DNA of 64,000 bases from Ureibacillus endophyticus (GCF_003628435.1 NZ_RBZN01000009.1:18693-82692); one strand, 5' to 3'; counted from the first letter of the stretch, positions 44,740 to 54,049 are shown. The notes: generated by a model not told the origin, from the letters alone. Numbers and translations: made by a program.

Positions 44740-46020
44740 ATGGATCAAAAGCAACCGTTATGGATACAGGAGTATATTGATTCCCCTGAAAAACAACAAC
44801 AGCTTTATAAAAAGACACTATTCATTGTTATTCTGTCTCAAATTTTCGGAGGGGCGGGACTAGCGGCAGGCATTACGGTCGGCGCACTTATTGCACAGGA
44901 TATGCTTGGAACCGAAAGTGTAGGGGGTATTCCAGTAGCCCTTCTTACATTAGGGTCGGCAGGAGCAGCTCTTCTTGTCGGTCGTCTATCACAACGATTC
45001 GGTCGAAGATTTGGACTTGCAGCAGGTTTTCTAACGGGAGGCTTAGGTGCAAGTGGTGTCATATTGGCTACATTATTCAATAGCATCCTTTTATTATTTT
45101 TGTCTTTATTTTTATATGGTTCAGGTACTGCTACCAATTTACAGGCTCGATATGCTGGTACGGACTTAGCCTCTCCAAAGCAGCGCGGAACAGCCATTAG
45201 TATGGCAATGGTATTTACGACTTTAGGGGCTGTTGCTGGTCCAAATTTAGTTGATGTGATGGGTAATTTTGCAACATCCATTGGTATCCCAACATTAGCT
45301 GGTCCATTTATTTTAGGTGCAGCAGCGTTTATTTTGGCGGGTGTCGTTTTGTTAGTGTTCCTGCGTCCTGACCCATTGATTGTGGCTTCAGCCATAGCTA
45401 TTGCCCAGGAACAAAAACAATCAAATAAAGTTGAAAATCCTTCAAATAATAAAAAAGGTGTTGCCTTAGGAGCAAGTGTAATGGTACTCACTCAATTTGT
45501 CATGGTATCCATTATGACGATGACACCTATTCATATGGAGCATCATGGTCATGGATTACGAGAGGTTGGATTAGTGATTGGATTTCATATTGGGGCGATG
45601 TATTTACCTTCCCTTGTAACAGGCCCGTTAATTGATAAAGTTGGACGAAATGTAATGGCGATTGCCGCTGGAGGGACACTTATACTATCTGCATGTGTTG
45701 CCGCATTTGCACCGGGAGATTCATTACTATTTTTAATTTTTGCTTTAATTCTTCTAGGAATTGGATGGAATTTTGGTTTAATTAGTGGCACAACCCTTAT
45801 CATCGATTCGACTCACCCTTCAACACGGGCAAAAACTCAAGGCTCTGTAGACGTGTTGTTAGCGCTATTTGGAGCTAGTGGAGGAGCATTATCTGGAGTC
45901 ATCGTAGGTTATTTCAATTATGCTACATTATCCATTATTGGTGGTGTTTTAGCTTTAATATTAATTGCTATTCTGATTTGGTCGTTTAAGATAAACAAAA
46001 GTGCAAAACTAGTAAAATAG
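44740..46020 (+). CDS. MFS transporter
   Basis: A protein of 426 residues with 12 helices and a central cytoplasmic loop near 215-230. The MFS motif A appears as RLSQRFGRRFGLAAGFLTGG near 85 and again as GPLIDKVGRNVMAIAAGG near 295. The ribosome binding site is AAAAGGAGGATTG. Likely a drug or metabolite exporter; nothing in the sequence or context names the substrate. Confidence 0.88.
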   Translation: MDQKQPLWIQEYIDSPEKQQQLYKKTLFIVILSQIFGGAGLAAGITVGALIAQDMLGTESVGGIPVALLTLGSAGAALLVGRLSQRFGRRFGLAAGFLTGGLGASGVILATLFNSILLLFLSLFLYGSGTATNLQARYAGTDLASPKQRGTAISMAMVFTTLGAVAGPNLVDVMGNFATSIGIPTLAGPFILGAAAFILAGVVLLVFLRPDPLIVASAIAIAQEQKQSNKVENPSNNKKGVALGASVMVLTQFVMVSIMTMTPIHMEHHGHGLREVGLVIGFHIGAMYLPSLVTGPLIDKVGRNVMAIAAGGTLILSACVAAFAPGDSLLFLIFALILLGIGWNFGLISGTTLIIDSTHPSTRAKTQGSVDVLLALFGASGGALSGVIVGYFNYATLSIIGGVLALILIAILIWSFKINKSAKLVK

Positions 46021-46035
46021 TATTTGCACTTTTTC
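45999..46035 (+). terminator. Terminator overlapping the MFS gene end
   Basis: AAAGTGCAAA pairs with TTTGCACTTT, followed by TTC, with the stop codon in the loop. Confidence 0.8.
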
Positions 46036-46036
46036 A

Positions 46037-46258
46037 TTATGGCAATGGCTTTTCTGGTCGATTTGAGCAGTACTTACAATTTGGATCACTGCATGATTTT
46101 TCTATCCAACTGTTACATTGTGGACAAAAATACGCATCAAATTTTTCGTGATAGACTAAATGAAGCTTACATTCATTGCACGATTGATTTCGATCGACAT
46201 GCCCATAGAATTGCATGTCATCAATTATTACTTTATCATCCTTCTCTATTATTTTCAT
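46037..46258 (-). CDS. Small zinc-ribbon protein
   Basis: A protein of 73 residues from the ATG at 46258 (MKIIEKDDKVIIDDMQFY), preceded by AGGAGGGTATGT. Four cysteine pairs are visible: CNEC, CPQC and CSDPNCKYC, consistent with a zinc ribbon plus extra ligands. It lies 10 nt downstream of the signal-anchored protein at 46.3 kb and is probably cotranscribed. I do not recognise a named family. Possibly an RNA- or protein-binding adaptor. Confidence 0.75.
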   Translation of the reverse strand: MKIIEKDDKVIIDDMQFYGHVDRNQSCNECKLHLVYHEKFDAYFCPQCNSWIEKSCSDPNCKYCSNRPEKPLP

Positions 46259-46268
46259 ACATACCCTC

Positions 46269-46814
46269 CTAGATTTCATGCCATTTTATAGATTCACTCT
46301 CTCCCCCGTATGTATAGAGGGCATTGCCGTTTTTATCATAGGCAGTCGCTTTGATTTGATCGATTTGCTGAGCATATGGAAATTGAAAATAAATAGGCTG
46401 ATCTTTCATTATTTTTTTCTTTTCATCACCAAATTCCGTATGAACAACGATTGAATCAATTGCTGGATCTTTTGACAGCAATACGAATATCGTTGCTTTT
46501 TCATCATCATAGCGGACGCTCATTCCCCCTATAGTTTGTAGAGGATCTTGAGAGTAGCCAATAAAAGTTGATGCATAGCTATGGTATGTATACTGGTTTT
46601 TTCTGACATGTACAGTGCGATATTCCTGTTTTTCGTCATTTTTATAAAGGTAGAAAATGGAATCATCCTTATACTCTCCTATTAGTTCATCATCATTTGT
46701 CACAAATCCATTTGCCTTAGCCGCTGCTTCAGGTGTAAATCGGTATCCTTCTATATAAAAATAAAATCCAAAAATCATCATGAAAATTAAAATAACTACA
46801 CTGAATTTTCTCAT
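46269..46814 (-). CDS. Signal-anchored protein of unknown function
   Basis: A protein of 181 residues from the ATG at 46814 (MRKFSVVILIFMMIFGFYFY), preceded by GGGGTGATTAGAAG. A single N-terminal helix anchors an extracellular domain rich in Asp, Glu and Lys (EYKDDSIFYLYKNDEKQEYR, VVHTEFGDEKKKI). No family recognised. It shares an operon with the small zinc-ribbon protein. Confidence 0.75.
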   Translation of the reverse strand: MRKFSVVILIFMMIFGFYFYIEGYRFTPEAAAKANGFVTNDDELIGEYKDDSIFYLYKNDEKQEYRTVHVRKNQYTYHSYASTFIGYSQDPLQTIGGMSVRYDDEKATIFVLLSKDPAIDSIVVHTEFGDEKKKIMKDQPIYFQFPYAQQIDQIKATAYDKNGNALYTYGGESESIKWHEI

Positions 46815-46903
46815 TCTTCTAATCACCCCACATGCTATAATCCAATTATATCTAATTTTACAGGTAATGACTTACATTAATAATAGAACTCGAGGAGGAA
46901 AAA

Positions 46904-47683
46904 ATGAAATACTATGTGGTAGACGCCTTTGCAGATAAAGTGTTTGAAGGGAATCCTGCTGGAGTTTGTATCTTGGCTGAATGGATTTCCGAAGACGTAA
47001 TGCAAAAGATTGCAATTGAAAATAATCTTTCTGAAACAGCCTTTGCCGTAAAAGAAAGTAAACATTATAAGTTAAGATGGTTCACACCTGGTGGAGAAAT
47101 TAACCTTTGTGGACATGCGACATTAGCAACAGCTTTTGTCATTATGAACTATGTTGAACCCCAAATAACAACGATTCATTTTGATACAATGAGTGGAGTT
47201 CTAACAGTTGTGAGAAAAGAAGATTTGTATGAGTTAAATTTTCCAGCAGCTCCTTTAAATGAAATCTCTATCACAAAACAAATGATAGATGCTATAGGTG
47301 CAACTCCCATTGAGGCTTACTTAAATCGTGATTTATTATTTGTATTCGATTCAGAAGAAACAGTAAAAAACTTAAGTCCTGATTTTGCAAAACTAACTGA
47401 ATTACCTGAGGGGCTTGGTGTCATTGTCACTGCTAAAGGAACAGAATTTGATTTTGTTTCAAGAGCATTTTTCCCAAAATTAAAGATTACTGAGGATCCT
47501 GTATGTGGTTCTGCCCACTGCGGTTTAGTTCCTTACTGGGCTGAAAAACTAAAGAAAAATGAATTGATTGCAAGACAAGTTTCAAGTCGAGGCGGCACAC
47601 TTTACTGTACATATGAAAATACTCGTGTAAAGATGGCAGGTAAAGCGGCATTATATTTAATCGGAGATATAAATATAGAATAG
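46904..47683 (+). CDS. PhzF family isomerase-like protein
   Basis: A protein of 259 residues in the PhzF/diaminopimelate-epimerase fold. Signatures are YYVVDAFADKVFEGNPAGVC at the N-terminus, the catalytic Glu in NNLSETAFAV near 47, LCGHATLATAFV near 70 and EDPVCGSAHCGLVPYW near 205. The family usually has DPVTGSAH; here Thr is Cys, giving a weak resemblance to a two-Cys epimerase, but the first Cys motif is absent. Ribosome binding site GAGGAGGAAAAA. Substrate unknown; no phenazine genes are near. Confidence 0.9.
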   Translation: MKYYVVDAFADKVFEGNPAGVCILAEWISEDVMQKIAIENNLSETAFAVKESKHYKLRWFTPGGEINLCGHATLATAFVIMNYVEPQITTIHFDTMSGVLTVVRKEDLYELNFPAAPLNEISITKQMIDAIGATPIEAYLNRDLLFVFDSEETVKNLSPDFAKLTELPEGLGVIVTAKGTEFDFVSRAFFPKLKITEDPVCGSAHCGLVPYWAEKLKKNELIARQVSSRGGTLYCTYENTRVKMAGKAALYLIGDINIE

Positions 47684-47710
47684 CTTGGTGATTTTCCAAG
47701 CTATTTTTTC
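47681..47710 (+). terminator. Terminator of the PhzF gene
   Basis: ATAGCTTGG-TGATTTT-CCAAGCTAT followed by TTTTTTC, overlapping the stop codon. Confidence 0.9.
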
Positions 47711-47712
47711 GT

Positions 47713-47937
47713 CTAAGGAATATAAGGGAAAGAATCATTTGATTTTTTACTACTTGCGTTATGATTACGTTTTCTTTGTTGTCTAATTTTTTCATATTTA
47801 CGTTCAGTTGGATTCATTCGTTGCCACTTAATCCAGTTGTATATCTTTGAAATTACTTTTGTAAGTAACCAATAACCAAAAATAGCAGCAACCACAACAA
47901 GTATTATACCTACATTACTATTGAATAGAAAATCCAC
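47713..47937 (-). CDS. Small membrane protein with basic tail
   Basis: A protein of 74 residues with a GTG start (47937) after AGAGGTGATGTC. One hydrophobic helix (about 9-30, GIILVVVAAIFGYWLL) is followed by a strongly basic tail (KWQRMNPTERKYEKIRQQRK). No family recognised. The basic tail suggests membrane or nucleic acid interaction. It is convergent with the PhzF gene. Confidence 0.7.
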   Translation of the reverse strand: MDFLFNSNVGIILVVVAAIFGYWLLTKVISKIYNWIKWQRMNPTERKYEKIRQQRKRNHNASSKKSNDSFPYIP

Positions 47938-48149
47938 GACATCACCTCTTATGAAATTTTAATATACTCTATCGAGGTAACTACCGTTTTACACTTTTTA
48001 AAATGGTTTTACCAAGAATTGTCCCAATTGTAACATTAAATAAATTGATGACAAATGCGCTGAATATACTAAATATCTATAATTTCATATTACGTAGATG
48101 GGATGATGACTTCATACAGTAAATTAAATTTTTCTTCAGCGTTATATCC

Positions 48150-48401
48150 CTATAATGATTTTAAGATTCGCTCAGCTACTTTCATACATTCTTCATGGAT
48201 CATCGTTTTATCAAATGCAAACGTAAAAATTTGATTAATTTTATCTGCTAGCTCTTCTACATTTTTCACTTCAGGGAGTAATGCCGTAATTTTTTCGATT
48301 TCTGGATGATACTCATCTTCGGGACACTCCATAGCTAGTAGTTTCATTGGATCCCATTCATCCACAATTTTTTTGACAATCTTAAAAGGTTTTTTAGCCA
48401 T
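48150..48401 (-). CDS. DUF1871 family protein
   Basis: A soluble helical protein of 83 residues. VKKIVDEWDPMKLLAMECPE, DEYHPEIEKITALL and FTFAFDKTMIHEECMKVAE fit the DUF1871/YugE family of Bacillus. Function unknown. Ribosome binding site TTAGGAGGAAGT. A single gene. Confidence 0.85.
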   Translation of the reverse strand: MAKKPFKIVKKIVDEWDPMKLLAMECPEDEYHPEIEKITALLPEVKNVEELADKINQIFTFAFDKTMIHEECMKVAERILKSL

Positions 48402-48613
48402 ACTTCCTCCTAAATCTTTTGAAGCTCACTTATAAATAATAAAAAGAGATAGCAACCAACTTTAATCCAAAACAAAACCAAACCATAGTAAAAGAAGGTA
48501 GCATACAAACATAAACGTTCGATCTAATACACTCATTGTAGTGGCCTCTCAAATTTCGTATTTAAAAAGATTAACGACCGTAATGGTAAAAGGTTCCATA
48601 TGGCTGAAGTTCC

Positions 48614-49582
48614 CTACTTTTTTATTGCTGGCGCAATGAGGTCAATCCGATTTGTCCAAATGCCACCAGTATAGTTTTGTGGAATACGTTCTAAGTCTTG
48701 TTCTTGATCAAAACCTTCTGACCAATTTCCCTTTCCAGCTACCAAAATGACACGTGTATCCACTTTCTCCATCCGTTTTAGGAACTTACTCGGGTATCCC
48801 CACATGAGCGGTGTGTATTTTTCAGGAATATGCAATTGAGTGTTTTTGCATGATGCAGGAACATACCCTGTCCAACCAACTGCCATATATGAAAGAAGAC
48901 AACTTTTGAGCGTTTCCTTAGACATCACTCTTACATTTGGCATTATTTCTTTCAAGCTTTCAATAGGCAAATCGCCACCGTAAACGGCAAGTTGATTTAA
49001 TCTACTTTCAGGAAATTGAGAAAGGTATTCAGCTAATTGTTCTCCTTCTTTTGGATCATTACTTTTAATATGAATTAAAAAGGATTGTTCAGGAAAATGG
49101 GACAACACTTCATCGATGGAAGGCATTAACCCTACCCCTTTCCCACGAAAAGGATAGCTTTTTCCGTTATCTGCTGTATAACCATAGCCAATATCGAAAG
49201 TTTTCAATTCATCCATTGTATAATCCTTCACTTGACCTATACCATCTGTTCTACACTCTAACGACCAATCATGAAAAACAGCAAAATCTCCATCCTTAGT
49301 CAACTGAATATCAAATTCAACGACATCTGCCCCTGCTTCAAAAGCCGCTTCCATTGAAGAGGTGGTGTTTTCTAAATAAGGGTGTTCCGGTTCATAAATT
49401 CTTTCCGCCGTACACGTTTCCCCTGTAATGCCCTCCATGATGAACGTCTGAGCCAACCCACGATGGGCTAACAAAAATGGTTCGGTGTTTGGAGCTTTTG
49501 TGAAGAGAGAATTGTTATTTAAGAAAATAAAAGCTACAAAAATCAGTAAAAATAAAAATACCCTTTTTAAAATTTTCTTCAT
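48614..49582 (-). CDS. Secreted or anchored glycerophosphodiester phosphodiesterase
   Basis: A protein of 322 residues from the ATG at 49582 (MKKILKRVFLFLLIFVAFIF), with GGAGGAGTAT upstream. An N-terminal signal anchor is followed by a GDPD TIM barrel: FLLAHRGLAQTF near 37 (catalytic HR), GADVVEFDIQLTKDGDFAVF near 88 and FHDWSLECRTDG (second catalytic His). It cleaves glycerophosphodiesters to glycerol 3-phosphate outside the cell. The barrel carries a Cys-containing insertion (ITGETCTAERIY), also seen in a subgroup of secreted GDPDs. Confidence 0.9.
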   Translation of the reverse strand: MKKILKRVFLFLLIFVAFIFLNNNSLFTKAPNTEPFLLAHRGLAQTFIMEGITGETCTAERIYEPEHPYLENTTSSMEAAFEAGADVVEFDIQLTKDGDFAVFHDWSLECRTDGIGQVKDYTMDELKTFDIGYGYTADNGKSYPFRGKGVGLMPSIDEVLSHFPEQSFLIHIKSNDPKEGEQLAEYLSQFPESRLNQLAVYGGDLPIESLKEIMPNVRVMSKETLKSCLLSYMAVGWTGYVPASCKNTQLHIPEKYTPLMWGYPSKFLKRMEKVDTRVILVAGKGNWSEGFDQEQDLERIPQNYTGGIWTNRIDLIAPAIKK

Positions 49583-49710
49583 ATACTCCTCCAAATTTTT
49601 TTATCTTCATTTATATACACTGACAAATTATACTTTAAACGGACGAGGAAGGTTTTTTTACATTTTCCAGTTTTGTCCTATTCAATAATTACAAGCGAGA
49701 ACAGCCTCAA

Positions 49711-49794
49711 CTAGTTTGAAACCATTACCAACTTAATTGCATCTCTGATTGGTATGCCATCATTACAAATTAGTTTATAGGCTTTAACTTTCAT
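49711..49794 (-). pseudogene. C-terminal remnant of a GNAT acetyltransferase
   Basis: A 27-codon fragment whose translation (YKLICNDGIPIRDAIKLVMV then SN and stop) aligns with the last residues of the intact GNAT protein at 53.6 kb (LIGNDGIPIRDEIELIKILN). The DNA is similar over about 60 nt with changes mostly at third positions. It has an in-frame stop just upstream and no ribosome binding site. It lies on the other side of the NUDIX-helicase pair, in the same orientation as the intact gene. Confidence 0.7.
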
Positions 49795-49894
49795 TCATTT
49801 ACTCACATCTCTGTTTTATTCAAATTTTAGTCTTAATAATTTTCATTAGTTTCAACAAAAACTAACAATTAACTAATATTTAACCTTTCAACAC

Positions 49895-49923
49895 TTAATG
49901 AGTTACTATTACTTTAGTATAAT
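49895..49923 (+). promoter_or_regulatory. Candidate promoter of the NUDIX-helicase operon
   Basis: TATAAT (49918-49923) is preceded after 17 nt by TTAATG (49895-49900), a weak -35. It lies about 60 nt before the NUDIX start. Confidence 0.45.
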
Positions 49924-49985
49924 TAGTACATTAACGTTCAAGAATTATTTCCAATATAAGTTAACATTTACAAAGGTGGTACATC

Positions 49986-50381
49986 ATGAAAAAAACTGTA
50001 CACGTGGTCGGAGCAATAATTGAAAATGAAAATAATGAAATATTTTGTGCATTAAGAGGACCAGAAATGTCCTTACCAAACTATTGGGAGTTTCCTGGTG
50101 GGAAAATTGAGGCTGGTGAGACACCTGAGCAAGCACTCAAACGGGAAATTCAAGAAGAATTCAACTGCTCTATAAATGTTGGAAAAAAAGTTGAAGATAC
50201 GACTTATGAATATGAGAAAGTTATCGTTCGTTTAGAAACATACATGGCAAAATTAGTTGAGGGATTACCTACAGCACTTGAACATGCAGACACAAAATGG
50301 GTTGCGCGTAATGAAATAATGAAACTAAATTTTGCTCCTGCAGATGTTCCGGCAGTTGAAAAAATTGCAACTGAAAAATAA
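49986..50381 (+). CDS. NUDIX hydrolase, MutT-type
   Basis: A protein of 131 residues with the NUDIX box GGKIEAGETPEQALKREI followed by QEEFNC near residues 38-61 (consensus GX5EX7REUXEEXGU, with Asn replacing the late Gly). The N-terminus KTVHVVGAIIENENNEIFCA and FPGGKI are typical of 8-oxo-dGTP diphosphatases. It should hydrolyse a damaged or unusual nucleoside triphosphate. The ribosome binding site is AAAGGTGGTACATC. It is followed after 23 nt by the PLD-helicase gene, so the two form an operon. Confidence 0.92.
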   Translation: MKKTVHVVGAIIENENNEIFCALRGPEMSLPNYWEFPGGKIEAGETPEQALKREIQEEFNCSINVGKKVEDTTYEYEKVIVRLETYMAKLVEGLPTALEHADTKWVARNEIMKLNFAPADVPAVEKIATEK

Positions 50382-50404
50382 TTCGTCGAAATGGTGGAAT
50401 TTTT

Positions 50405-53296
50405 ATGAATCAACAGCAACTGATCCAAAAAATTGAAAACTCTCTATATAAGGGATTTATTGATCAAAACAAACCAGTTTCTTCGCAATTCAAACCTAAA
50501 TTACTTACAAACAAACACCATGAATCTGTCTTATCGACATTACTTCAAGAGTTAAAAACTTGTAAGACATTTTACTTTTCTGTTGCTTTTATTACTGAGG
50601 GTGGACTAGCTACTTTAAAAACAATGCTCTATGACTTAAAACAAAAAGGAATTAAAGGACGCATTCTGACTTCCACCTTTTTAAACTTTAACCAACCAAA
50701 AATGTTCAAAGAATTACTTAAGTTAGATAATGTTGAAGTTCGTTTAACAGGCGAAAAAGGGTTTCATGCAAAGGGTTATATATTTGAACATAAAAACTAT
50801 TACTCCCTTATTGTTGGAAGTTCCAATCTAACAGACAGTGCTCTGAAAGCTAATTATGAGTGGAACGTATTTCTAACCTCCATGGAAAATGGTGAAATTA
50901 TAAATCATTTCAAAAATCAATTCGAAAATGCATGGGATGTAGCAATACCTTTAACAGAGGAATGGATTGCTGATTACAAACAAATTCACGAATTACAACC
51001 ATTTGTAAAATCTGCTTCACTAAACGCATTGGAGTTAGACACAAAGTACTTAACTAATTCACTTTCCGATGCCTTATCAATAAAACCAAATAAAATGCAA
51101 TCAGTTGCATTAGATCAATTAAAAGAACTTCGTGCAACAGGAGCTAAAAAAGGATTAATTATCTCTGCGACTGGAACAGGTAAGACTTATTTATCTGCTT
51201 TTGATGTTCGAAACTTCGCACCTCAAAAGATGCTATTTATCGTTCATCGTGAACAAATTTTGAAAAAGGCAATGCAGGATTATAGAAAAATCCTTGGAGG
51301 TTATGATGACGATTTTGGTATACTCTCAGGTAATTCTAAGAACGTTAATGCAAAATATTTATTTGCAACAATTCAAACTGTATCTAAAGATAACTATCTT
51401 CAACAATTTGCAAAAGACCAGTTTGATTACATTTTAATAGATGAAGTTCATAAAGCAGGTGCAGATTCTTACCTAAAAGTAATCAATTACTTTACTCCAA
51501 AGTTCCTACTTGGTATGACTGCCACACCAGAGCGTACAGATAATTTTAATATTTATGAGTTATTTGATTACAACATTGCTTATGAGATACGTCTTCAAGC
51601 AGCACTTGAAGAAGATATGCTGTGTCCTTTTCATTACTTTGGCGTTTTAGATTATGAGAAAGACGGTGAATTAATTAACGAAGCAGCAGAATTGCGAAAG
51701 CTTGTTTCTGAAGAACGAGTTCGTCACATAATTGAAAAAATAAACTATTACGGTTATTCGGGTGATCGAGTTAAGGGCCTAATGTTCTGTAGTCAAAAAG
51801 ATGAAACATATGAACTCTCAGCTGCATTAAATCTTGCTGGACTTAAAACAATTGCTTTAACTGGTGATAGTTCTCAGGAAGAACGTGAAGTAGCAATAAG
51901 AAAATTAGAGACTGGAGAACTCCAATATATTTTAACTGTAGATATATTTAATGAAGGTATTGATATCCCCTTCTTAAACCAAATTGTTATGCTTCGTCAA
52001 ACGCAATCAAGCATTATTTTCATTCAACAACTTGGTCGAGGATTACGTATACATGATTCAAAGGAATTTGTCACAATAATTGATTTCATAGGAAACTATA
52101 AAAATAATTATTTAATTCCAATTGCATTATCTGGTGACCAATCCATGAATAAGGATAATGTGCGACGTAAAACAGTAAATACTGATTATATCAGTGGTGT
52201 TTCTACTATTAACTTTGAAGAGATTGCTAAGAAACGGATTTTTGATGCAATCAATAATACAAATCTTTCTACAATGAAAATTTTAAAAGATGCATATACA
52301 GAAGTGAAAAATCGTTTAGGAAAAATCCCTTCATTAAATAATTTTATTGAGCAAAACTCGTTAGATCCAGAAGTAATTATCGGCTATTCAGATAACTACT
52401 ATAATTTTTTATTAAAAATGAAAGAAGATATCCCAACACTAAATGATTATGAACAATCAGTTTTAACTATGGTTTCTAAGGAATTTTTAAATGGAAAAAG
52501 AATTCATGAAATCATTTTAATAGAATCATTATTAGAAGATGAATATCTTCCAAAAGCGGACTATATCCAGAAATTACGAGACTTTGGGACCTACGTAGAT
52601 GAAGAGACCATTAAGTCAGTTGAAACTATATTCTCATTACAATTTTTTGTTCAAAACGATATTAAAAAGTATGGATTTAAACCTATTATTGAAATAGATA
52701 ATAGAAACTATAAATTTAATGAAGAAGTCCAAGAAAGTATTCGGGATTCTAATTTTAGAAGATATATCGAGGACATTATCAAATGTGCATATATTAAAAA
52801 TGAAAAATATGATAAAGCAAAGGCTTTGACGTTGTATGAAAAGTATTCTCGTCGTGATGCATGTAGATTATTAAATTGGCCACATGATGATTCATCTACT
52901 ATCTATGGTTATCGCGCAAAATATAACACTTGCCCTATTTTCGTGACCTATCATAAAAAAGATGAAATCGAAACCAGTCAAGCATATGGAGATGAATTCA
53001 TATCACCAGAACTTTTTAGATGGTTCACTCGTAACCGTTTAACATTAGATTCAAACGAAGTAAAAACAATTTTATCCTATAAAGAATCTGGTATGAAAAT
53101 TTACTTATTCACGAAAAAAGATGACGGTGAAGGAAGTGACTTCTACTATTTAGGAGAAGTTGATATTGCAGAAGACAGTGCAAGAAATGAACTGATGCCT
53201 GATGGAAAAGGAAAAGAGCTTCCAGTTGTTACAATGAATTTAGTGTTGGAACAACCAGTTCAGTATGATATTTATCATTATTTGGTGGAAGAATAA
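50405..53296 (+). CDS. PLD-SF2 helicase-DUF3427 protein
   Basis: A protein of 963 residues in three parts. (1) A phospholipase-D-type nuclease domain, about 20-200, with one HxK motif in GFHAKGYIFEHKNYY near 119 and GSSNLTDSAL. (2) An SF2 helicase core, about 215-620, with ISATGTGKTYLSAF near 255, the DEVH box in ILIDEVHKAGADS near 345, LGMTATPERT near 370 and IQQLGRGLRIHDSKEF near 540. (3) A C-terminal region with the DUF3427 signature SPELFRWFTRNRLTLDSNE near 865 to the end. A single HxK means dimerisation would be needed for a PLD active site. Such architecture suggests a DNA-targeting repair or defence factor; the function is not established. Confidence 0.9.
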   Translation: MNQQQLIQKIENSLYKGFIDQNKPVSSQFKPKLLTNKHHESVLSTLLQELKTCKTFYFSVAFITEGGLATLKTMLYDLKQKGIKGRILTSTFLNFNQPKMFKELLKLDNVEVRLTGEKGFHAKGYIFEHKNYYSLIVGSSNLTDSALKANYEWNVFLTSMENGEIINHFKNQFENAWDVAIPLTEEWIADYKQIHELQPFVKSASLNALELDTKYLTNSLSDALSIKPNKMQSVALDQLKELRATGAKKGLIISATGTGKTYLSAFDVRNFAPQKMLFIVHREQILKKAMQDYRKILGGYDDDFGILSGNSKNVNAKYLFATIQTVSKDNYLQQFAKDQFDYILIDEVHKAGADSYLKVINYFTPKFLLGMTATPERTDNFNIYELFDYNIAYEIRLQAALEEDMLCPFHYFGVLDYEKDGELINEAAELRKLVSEERVRHIIEKINYYGYSGDRVKGLMFCSQKDETYELSAALNLAGLKTIALTGDSSQEEREVAIRKLETGELQYILTVDIFNEGIDIPFLNQIVMLRQTQSSIIFIQQLGRGLRIHDSKEFVTIIDFIGNYKNNYLIPIALSGDQSMNKDNVRRKTVNTDYISGVSTINFEEIAKKRIFDAINNTNLSTMKILKDAYTEVKNRLGKIPSLNNFIEQNSLDPEVIIGYSDNYYNFLLKMKEDIPTLNDYEQSVLTMVSKEFLNGKRIHEIILIESLLEDEYLPKADYIQKLRDFGTYVDEETIKSVETIFSLQFFVQNDIKKYGFKPIIEIDNRNYKFNEEVQESIRDSNFRRYIEDIIKCAYIKNEKYDKAKALTLYEKYSRRDACRLLNWPHDDSSTIYGYRAKYNTCPIFVTYHKKDEIETSQAYGDEFISPELFRWFTRNRLTLDSNEVKTILSYKESGMKIYLFTKKDDGEGSDFYYLGEVDIAEDSARNELMPDGKGKELPVVTMNLVLEQPVQYDIYHYLVEE

Positions 53297-53325
53297 TATT
53301 ATAAGAATGCACTGCTAAAATATAA

Positions 53326-53356
53326 GAACTCCAAATCCTTTCTTGGGTTTGGAGTT
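53326..53356 (+). terminator. Hairpin after the helicase gene
   Basis: GAACTCCAAATCC pairs with GGGTTTGGAGTTC around a short loop, 30 nt after the helicase stop, with a T-rich stretch (ATTTTTACC) slightly downstream. Confidence 0.65.
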
Positions 53357-53569
53357 CACTCATTTTTACCATACCTGAATAAATAAATCATATAATTCTA
53401 AAACACGCTTATCGATAGCTTTTTGATCCCATTTATCTAACTCAGCAATTTTATTGTTATTCTGAATAGTAAATAGTTCAAAAATTATTACTTTTTGTAC
53501 TAAAAACAATAAACTTATAAAATTTCCTTTACTAGCCCAAACACCTTCTAAAAACCGAATGATCTCATA

Positions 53570-54049
53570 TTAGTTCAAAATCTTTATCAACTCAATTTCA
53601 TCTCTAATTGGTATACCATCATTACCTATTAAGGGGATCTCAGGTTTTATCTTTCTGGCTTTCTCTACAGCATTTTTTAATAATTTGGACAGTATATACC
53701 CGCGCTTCTGATAGAACTTTAGGGCTAATAAGTTATCATTTGTTGTTACTAGTTTCACAAGTTTACACTTTTCATTTATCGCAACAATTTCTACTTCTTT
53801 CACTAATGATGTGCCAATTCCTTTTCCTTCTTCTATACTATCTAAAGAAATTATTTCACATTCATAATCTTTGATGACGTATGTAATTAAACCAATGATT
53901 TGATCTTCTCCGTTTACAACTGTAAAACCATCTAATGTACTACAATCATAAACACCACTGGAGATGACCATTTTGGAACTTCCCCAATGCAATTTAAAAA
54001 ATTCGATTACTTTTTCTTTCGGTATATCCTTAATTGCGTAGAGTTTCAT
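53570..54049 (-). CDS. GNAT acetyltransferase
   Basis: A protein of 159 residues. The GNAT core shows GLITYVIKDYECEIISLDSI (beta-4 region), the acetyl-CoA loop EEGKGIGTSLVKEVE near 80 (R/QxxGxG/A form) and NDNLLALKFYQKRGYILSKL near 108. The C-terminal tail GNDGIPIRDEIELIKILN resembles that of uncharacterised Bacillus acetyltransferases. Substrate unknown. A decayed relative of its 3' end lies at 49.7 kb, beyond the NUDIX-helicase pair. Confidence 0.87.
   Translation of the reverse strand: MKLYAIKDIPKEKVIEFFKLHWGSSKMVISSGVYDCSTLDGFTVVNGEDQIIGLITYVIKDYECEIISLDSIEEGKGIGTSLVKEVEIVAINEKCKLVKLVTTNDNLLALKFYQKRGYILSKLLKNAVEKARKIKPEIPLIGNDGIPIRDEIELIKILN

Noticed and set aside
44838..45491. 217-residue minus-strand frame opposite the MFS transporter
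   Set aside because: Antisense shadow of a clear MFS gene; Pro/Ala/Asn-rich translation with no motif.
53570..54049. Anti-restriction or integrase gene as an island marker next to the helicase
   Set aside because: The gene has clear GNAT motifs; no recombinase or attachment site was found, so a mobile island is not claimed.
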